Source of the DNA: Anoplopoma fimbria
Taxonomy: Eukaryota; Chordata; Actinopteri; Perciformes; Anoplopomatidae
DNA length: 64,000 nt
Assembly (NCBI RefSeq): GCF_027596085.1
Contig: NC_072464.1
Span: 13,768,124-13,832,123 of the forward strand
Direction of reading: 5' to 3'
The notes beneath the pieces were generated by a model. That model saw only the letters and a program-made list of their open reading frames with translations, was not told the origin of the DNA and ran no database searches. Shown piece after piece: positions 59,001-64,000 of this stretch (within the stretch, counting starts at the first letter, position 1; every line of letters starts with the position of its first letter). The translations under genes were made by a program, and so were the position numbers.

Positions 59001-62000
59001 CCTGCAGAAAATGACATCTGGTTGACATTCAAAACAAACCACACAATAAAATAAATAACTCCTGCAGAATAATAACATGATAATAGGGTGTCCTTGGGTG
59101 AATTCTTACCTCATCTGTCATAAGTGTTGCAATGGATCTTCCAATTTCATGATACTGAGGCCCTCTACCCAGGGGCCCTAAAATAATGAACAGAAACCTA
59201 AAAGCAAAAACGGACTTTTTTTAAAAACACATTGTCAAATCAAATCTCTATCAGAACTAACTAACAGGGTTCAGCTGGATAGATAAAATATATTCATGCA
59301 GTAGCTAATTGAACTGGTTTAGTTGAATCAGCCTGCAGTAACCTTGTGGCGATGGGGACTTCAGCCAGCCCACTGAGCAGGACCGCCGGTGAAAGGCGGA
59401 CAAATGCCACTACCGGCTTGGTCAGAAATTCCAGCTCTCCCACTAACACGTTACACGCCTCGGCCCCTGCTGGGATCTTCTTCATGAAATGAAGGTCTAT
59501 CTGAAAGAGGACACAATGTGTAGTGTTTGGAATATCATATAAAAGGCGTTGGCACCCTCTCTGATTAGATTATCATCTAAGCTGCTTTGACTGAGAGCAA
59601 GCTTTGAGAAAGTAAAAAAAGACAATAATTCATGTTCGAAAGGACACGCTATATTAAGTAGTTATTTGTGCTGTTCATTCTCACATTAAGCCCCGAATGG
59701 AATGGTTTGAATGGATTCTAGTCTAAATATAGTCCAGCTGTCCAGACTTTGTGTGCCATAGAGCGTAACATTAAAATAAGTCACAGATGTGTCACAATAG
59801 AATATTACAAAATATTTGTGAAACATGGATGTTAGTTTGACCTGTTGCATAATAATTCAGAAAAAATCATTTAATTTAATTTTCCAAGTATGATTCCTAA
59901 AAGCGTATAAAAGCTGACCCCGACTATGAAACTGATCCTCTTACAGTAGCTTAATCTGCTTTACACTCTTTAATGCAGTGAAACTGCATTGTACAGAAAA
60001 CTCTGCAACATTAAAGGTGTTGATTTTTCAGCGATAATTATGAGGAGGCAAGTGTTGACTGGAGTGTTGTTTGTTCCTTCATAGAGTTCATGTGGCTCTT
60101 GGGAGGCTGTCCAGAACCATCCAACATAATATCTGTGATGTACTGATGGGTCATGACTTCCATAAACACTGTTATAGTGTTGGTTTTTAAAGTGACACAG
60201 TTAATACTGATTATTTTGCTGTGTGCATTAAGTAAATAATAACATGTAAGATGATATGCAGGGAAGGACTTTGATTGCTGCTGCGTTAATGAATGAGGTG
60301 GCTGATTAGGTAGAATTGTTCTAAAAATACATTGTTTTTTAATTACATTGCATTAATATGTAAATGAACAGGAGAAAAGACATGAAGCAATTAATAATAC
60401 TGACTTGGAAAAATGGTTAAAATCCTATACATTCTGCAAAATGTTTTCAACACAGATGTGTCTTTGTCTTTGCTGTGTGTGGTTGTTATGTTGATGCAAT
60501 ACTAAACATGGTTATAATCCTAATCCTTAACTAGATGGCCTTTCCACTTAAAAATGTTTCCCTCTGACATCTGAAGTAGAAGTATAAAGTAGTATAAAAT
60601 ACTGGATGTATTACAGTGCATCTGCACAGTGTGTGTACTATACCTTGCTGAAGTCCACAGAACTGTTCTCTCTACTTATGTCCCCTTTCCCGTCTGGATT
60701 TGCTAAATGAGACTGGGAGGCTGTCATCTGACCTGGGTAATCCAGAAATGTGAATTAAGAATAATTTCCTAAAATGTCTCAACATTTCAGCAATTGATGA
60801 TTTCACTACATATCATGAAAATGACCGTGAAATATACAGAATGTTCCTAGAAATGGAACAGGAGTGTGGATCACACACAGATTATAGAGGACAATTTAAA
60901 CCTGTGCTACGGTGGATAAAGCCACAAAAGATTTTCATTCCTGTTGCTGTCGGAGAAAAAACAGCTTCTTGTTAACATGATTACTGCCAAGCAGCCTGAC
61001 AGGTCTGGCCTAGATTCTGTATTCATTTAACAGCAGGGTCAAATTTTAACACTAATTATAGAGTTTAATACGCTTACAAAGCATGGCATGAAGCTTATAA
61101 GAGATTGTTGCTTTGAAAAACGCTTGCTGCCACAGCAGTGAAATTAAATTACTCATAATTTGCCACCAAGATATCTAGTAAACTAGAAAATTATTTAACA
61201 AACATTTTGATATGTTCTGCTAACTAATTTTGTCAGGTCTTTTTCTGGCAAACCTGAAGCTTATAAAACATAGTTGGTAATGATATAGGCAAATAATGCT
61301 GGCAATAACAACCTTGTCCTGGACTAAATTTAGCCCAGAATTCAAACAAAACAACAGCAAACAATCTGCATATTTTCGCATTGTTTTTTAATCTCCTTTT
61401 TAATTCAACCATTTCAACCAAACAAAAATAACCTATTTTGAGTTGCCAGTATCAACATGAATCATGAGAATATTCGCTTCTACAATATGTTTTTTTTTGT
61501 ATAAGCTGGTAAAGGTGCAAGGGCATACTGCATATCCTCCACCGCTTAACTTCAGTGGGGCTGTTGCAGGTGGGTGTGCAGATGGTGGGTGTTTAGAATC
61601 AAAATGAAAATCGCATATATGACACATACACATATTGCACATTTACAAAGTGTCTGCACTAAAACAATACTAACCACATTCATACAGAACCCTGTGCAGA
61701 AGTGAATCCCACCCTTTTTGACTTGCAACCCCTTAAACCGAAGTTAAGAATAATTAGGACCCCTTCTCACAGTTTGCATAGTATGTCAACATGATGTGAC
61801 CAGTTCAACCAAAGACTGTTTAGGATATATACATTTATATAGTCCTGTTTTTCTCACCATTCTTGTCCAAGTGGAGCTCCGATGTCCGTCGACCCATGTC
61901 AGCAAAGGAGCGTACAATCGGCAGGCGATTAGCCAGCTTCTTCTGGTTCTGGTGATGGTGCTGCTTCAGCAGTGTTTCACGCACTCTCTGTCTGAGCTCG

Positions 62001-63243
62001 TCTCCCAGTGGTGAGTATAACTCCTGGTGGTCCAAGACCATGTCTAAGGTAGAGACAGACAAGCCTTTTAGATTCTGGCTAAGAGCGACGAGAAATTAGT
62101 TAGTGCATCAATATCTTTCTAGATTCCAAACAAATATAAATAACACAAGGTCACAGCATTAGGAAAAAAGATTTTCATCCTCGGTGCATGGAGTTTCCCC
62201 TCATACCTGCAATCTCTTCAATGGTATTAGCCCTCATGTCGAGCAGCACAGTGCTGTTGATAATGCAGCTTCGCAGCTCAAACAGGCTGTGGAGAGACAG
62301 CGTGGCTACGTAGGGTTTACTCCATCGCTCTCCTCCGTCCTCCACGTCCTCCTCAAACTTCAGCCACCTGTAACAGGAGTTTAAGTACCAGTCAGGAGAG
62401 AGGCAAGCAGAAGGCAAACAGGCTAGCCACCTGTTCAGGCTGCAATAACAACACCTATTTACTCCCCGTCCTTATTGCCTGTAATCAGGGTATCACTATA
62501 TAAATTATGTCTGATATACCACAAACAGAAGAACATAATTCATGTGATAAATAAATTCGGTATCTTGATTAACATTGACAATTATCAAAGACAGAAAGTA
62601 ACAACAAGTTAATTCCCCGAGCAAATACAACAATGAATTGTGATTACTTAATGTAGCGGAAACACAAACATTAGACACACAGCTATATTTCTCATCAGCA
62701 TAAGTGGGATCATGTTCATGACCGGTACATTCAATCAGAGATTCCAGTAATGATATGTAGGTCATGACTGTGTGTGGATACGTTAATGACATGAAAGTCT
62801 AACAGTACCTGGCACTTTCCCTCCACTCAGGATCTTCTCCATCCCGCACACATATTTCATCCATCTCTGTGAAGAGGTCATGAGGAATATGCTCCTCATC
62901 ATCATCCTCAGTGCCGAGCAGGAACTGCACTCTCTGGGAGGGAGTGTCTGGGAACACAAGTGATTGCCCTGAGTGGTTCAAATTGAAATGGCCATACTAA
63001 GTATCTTAAGACAGTAAAATATCCTGAACAATGAAAAAAAACAAATGTCTATGCTATAATGCAGACAAGGGTCATGATTGCAGCTAGTACCATAAGCAGG
63101 AGACTCTCTACCCTCCACCAAGGTGGGGGCCCGGTCCCTGCTCCTTTTCCTCTGTTTGTTTCCATGGTGATGGTGCCTGCGATGGCTGTGGCGCCTGGTA
63201 CTGCCCAAGGGGACGTGGACCCCGATGTAGAGCGTCCTGTGGC
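50479..63243 (-). CDS. slc4a10: slc4a10 (NBCn2/NCBE), Na+-coupled HCO3- transporter, 5'-partial, 22 exons in window
   Basis: Plasma-membrane transporter that imports Na+ with bicarbonate and raises intracellular pH in neurons and choroid-type epithelia. Exons from 5' to 3' on the minus strand: 63243-63091, 62947-62809, 62367-62207, 62043-61858, 60732-60644, 59500-59343, 59197-59110, 58269-58123, 58004-57901, 56985-56811, 56630-56497, 56183-55938, 55794-55689, 55284-55123, 54889-54776, 54667-54506, 54373-54122, 53952-53884, 52962-52789, 50975-50856, 50755-50694, 50554-50479. All borders are AG/GT and the 1024 codons plus stop form one frame. Order: cytoplasmic N-terminal domain ([14 protein letters not shown] onward), 14-helix membrane domain, short C-tail. 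N-terminal exon(s), about 40 residues, lie beyond the right edge. Sequence is closest to SLC4A10 among NBCn members, and synteny agrees; a or b fish paralogue is not resolved. Confidence 0.95.
50976..52788 (-). other. slc4a10 intron, 1.8 kb, half made of a MITE
   Basis: Besides the element at 51720-52614 it holds possible LTR-like sequence around 51115-51540 whose ends I could not define. No exon seen. Confidence 0.6.
51720..52614. mobile_element. TTAA-flanked MITE, 895 bp (piggyBac-like)
   Basis: TTAA at 51716-51719 and again at 52615-52618. Left end AGGTGCAATGTGTAAGATG; right end, read on the other strand, AGGTGTAGTGTGTAGTAT: about 14 of 18 positions agree. No transposase frame. TTAA duplication suggests piggyBac-type mobilisation (inference). 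Related by its ends to 15510-15824. Confidence 0.7.
52789..54889 (-). CDS. slc4a10: slc4a10 exons: later membrane helices
   Basis: Exons 54889-54776, 54667-54506, 54373-54122, 53952-53884 and 52962-52789. They include [80 protein letters not shown] and [20 protein letters not shown], nearly identical to mammalian SLC4A10. All are whole-codon (phase 0) exons. Confidence 0.95.
53021..53150. repeat. compound microsatellite (GATA)n then (CATA)n in slc4a10 intron
   Basis: About 20 GATA units (53021-53099) run directly into about 12 CATA units. Confidence 0.97.
55013..55027 (+). promoter_or_regulatory. CTCF-like motif in slc4a10 intron
   Basis: CCACTAGAGGGCACC matches the vertebrate CTCF core CCASYAGRGGGCR essentially without mismatch. 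Motif match only; occupancy unknown. Confidence 0.45.
55123..55794 (-). CDS. slc4a10: slc4a10 exons: large extracellular loop and next helix
   Basis: Exons 55794-55689 and 55284-55123. The loop has cysteines ([19 protein letters not shown]) and two N-glycosylation sequons, NAT and NVT, matching the glycosylated third loop of NBCn proteins. Then [20 protein letters not shown] forms the next helix. Confidence 0.94.
55938..56985 (-). CDS. slc4a10: slc4a10 exons: first membrane helices
   Basis: Exons 56985-56811, 56630-56497 and 56183-55938. They contain [20 protein letters not shown], the [11 protein letters not shown] and [20 protein letters not shown] motifs of the SLC4 core domain, and [20 protein letters not shown]. 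The substrate-site region around [10 protein letters not shown] is intact. Confidence 0.95.
57901..58004 (-). CDS. slc4a10: slc4a10 exon: variable acidic linker before the membrane domain
   Basis: Codes [20 protein letters not shown] and [15 protein letters not shown]. The Glu run is longer than in the human sequence I recall; the ends (EKRK and PELQRTGR) are conserved. Confidence 0.93.
58123..60732 (-). CDS. slc4a10: slc4a10 exons: rest of N-terminal domain
   Basis: Exons 60732-60644, 59500-59343, 59197-59110 and 58269-58123. The first ends [11 protein letters not shown] and joins [20 protein letters not shown], so the roughly 30-residue cassette found between these points in some human SLC4A10 forms is not included; nothing matching it was seen in the 1.1-kb intron. 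The last reads [20 protein letters not shown] and ends EPPKNVPSQ. Confidence 0.93.
61858..63243 (-). CDS. slc4a10: slc4a10 exons: N-terminal cytoplasmic domain
   Basis: Four exons, 63243-63091, 62947-62809, 62367-62207 and 62043-61858. They code a His/Arg-rich stretch ([20 protein letters not shown]), then [40 protein letters not shown] and [20 protein letters not shown], all hallmarks of the NBCn group. This domain folds as a dimer and regulates transport. Confidence 0.95.
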
Positions 63244-64000
63244 CTAGAGACACATCCCGCAGCGGTTAGAAGACTGCAACATGCCTGTCTGTGTCTGTGT
63301 GTGTATGTGTGTGTGTTTTTGAAATCACAGATGAACATTATGATTCAACTGATCATAGTGATCTTAATCCATTGAGCTTTATATTATTCATTTTGAGCTT
63401 CTGGCACATCCTGAGGGTTTTACTGTGATGACGTGCATTGCTCAAACAGACAACTCATGTAATAATGAGTGCTTACTAAACAGACCATGCTCCATTGAGA
63501 AGCAAGTTAATACCACCTGTTGTGGCTGGCTGTACAGTGAAACAAAATCAGAATAAGCCTTCTTAAATAGTCTACATCATAAATAATAATCTTGTCCGCA
63601 ATCATGTAAAAAATTGGATAGACATTTAATGATTTAATTTGAGCCCATGCAAATAAATGTAATGTTTTGACTTAATACTGAATAAGTGATCTTATTGACA
63701 ATTCAAACATGAATGATTAAGAGTTTAACTGAGCTCTTAACTAAACCAGTGGTGGAAAAAACATGTCTTAATATTTATTTTGGCCAGCAGGGGCCTTTCA
63801 ATTTGATGATGAATGAAACACAGGAGTATCTGGTAAATGCTCTTACAATTTGTACAGCATTCAATTACAATGTGATAAAGTGAGGTTATAATATAAAAAC
63901 TGTTGGTATAGTATCTATAAATAGTATCCTTTTCATGGAGGCAATACATGAGCATACCGCATGAAGTCAGTGCATATTGCTATACATATGGCTTTGACAA
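63244..64000 (-). other. slc4a10 5' intron running off the window
   Basis: The exon at 63091-63243 needs a phase-1 partner upstream that should encode the start and the ILKTHFEKEDLE-like segment. No such exon is seen up to 64000, so it lies outside. Confidence 0.65.
63781..63795 (+). promoter_or_regulatory. CTCF-like motif near the right edge
   Basis: TGGCCAGCAGGGGCC resembles the CTCF core (CCAGCAGGGGGC) with one missing G. Motif match only. Confidence 0.35.

Overview
The window is vertebrate, and most likely from a percomorph teleost fish. Its genes are split into many short exons with GT-AG introns, the proteins are clearly fish-like (a glucagon starting HSEG and a GLP-1 ending GRGRRE), and the non-coding DNA is full of microsatellites and of the MITE and SINE families common in spiny-rayed fish. 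The species cannot be named from the sequence.

Five genes account for the window, in the same order as the human chromosome 2q24 block (KCNH7, IFIH1, FAP/GCG/DPP4, SLC4A10). On the plus strand: (1) kcnh7, an ERG-type (Kv11.3) potassium channel, 13 exons from 6 to 22099, with its 5' exons off the left edge; (2) ifih1, encoding the RNA sensor MDA5, complete, 16 exons, 25251-34925, 969 residues; (3) a DPP4/FAP-family serine exopeptidase, complete, 26 exons, 36242-44025, 744 residues, best called dpp4; (4) gcg (proglucagon), complete, 44940-46432, 126 residues, coding glucagon and GLP-1 but not GLP-2. On the minus strand: (5) slc4a10, a Na+-coupled bicarbonate transporter, 22 coding exons from 63243 down to the stop at 50479, with the start exon(s) off the right edge. 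All exon joins were checked by hand for phase. Each of the three complete genes gives an uninterrupted frame divisible by three, and each of the two partial genes stays open from the window edge to its stop.

Functionally this is a mixed block: membrane excitability (kcnh7), antiviral sensing (ifih1, with an ISRE-type site just upstream), peptide-hormone processing (dpp4) beside one of its classic substrate genes (gcg), and neuronal/epithelial pH control (slc4a10, convergent with gcg). No RNA genes, CRISPR arrays, viral genes or autonomous transposon ORFs were found. I did not find a new multi-gene system. The points most worth a second look are: a DPP4-type enzyme sitting in the FAP position directly next to its substrate gene; a proglucagon stop codon that overlaps a possible splice donor, with no GLP-2 exon visible; an Arg-to-Gln change in MDA5 helicase motif VI; the IRF/ISRE sites before ifih1; and two related TTAA-flanked MITEs.
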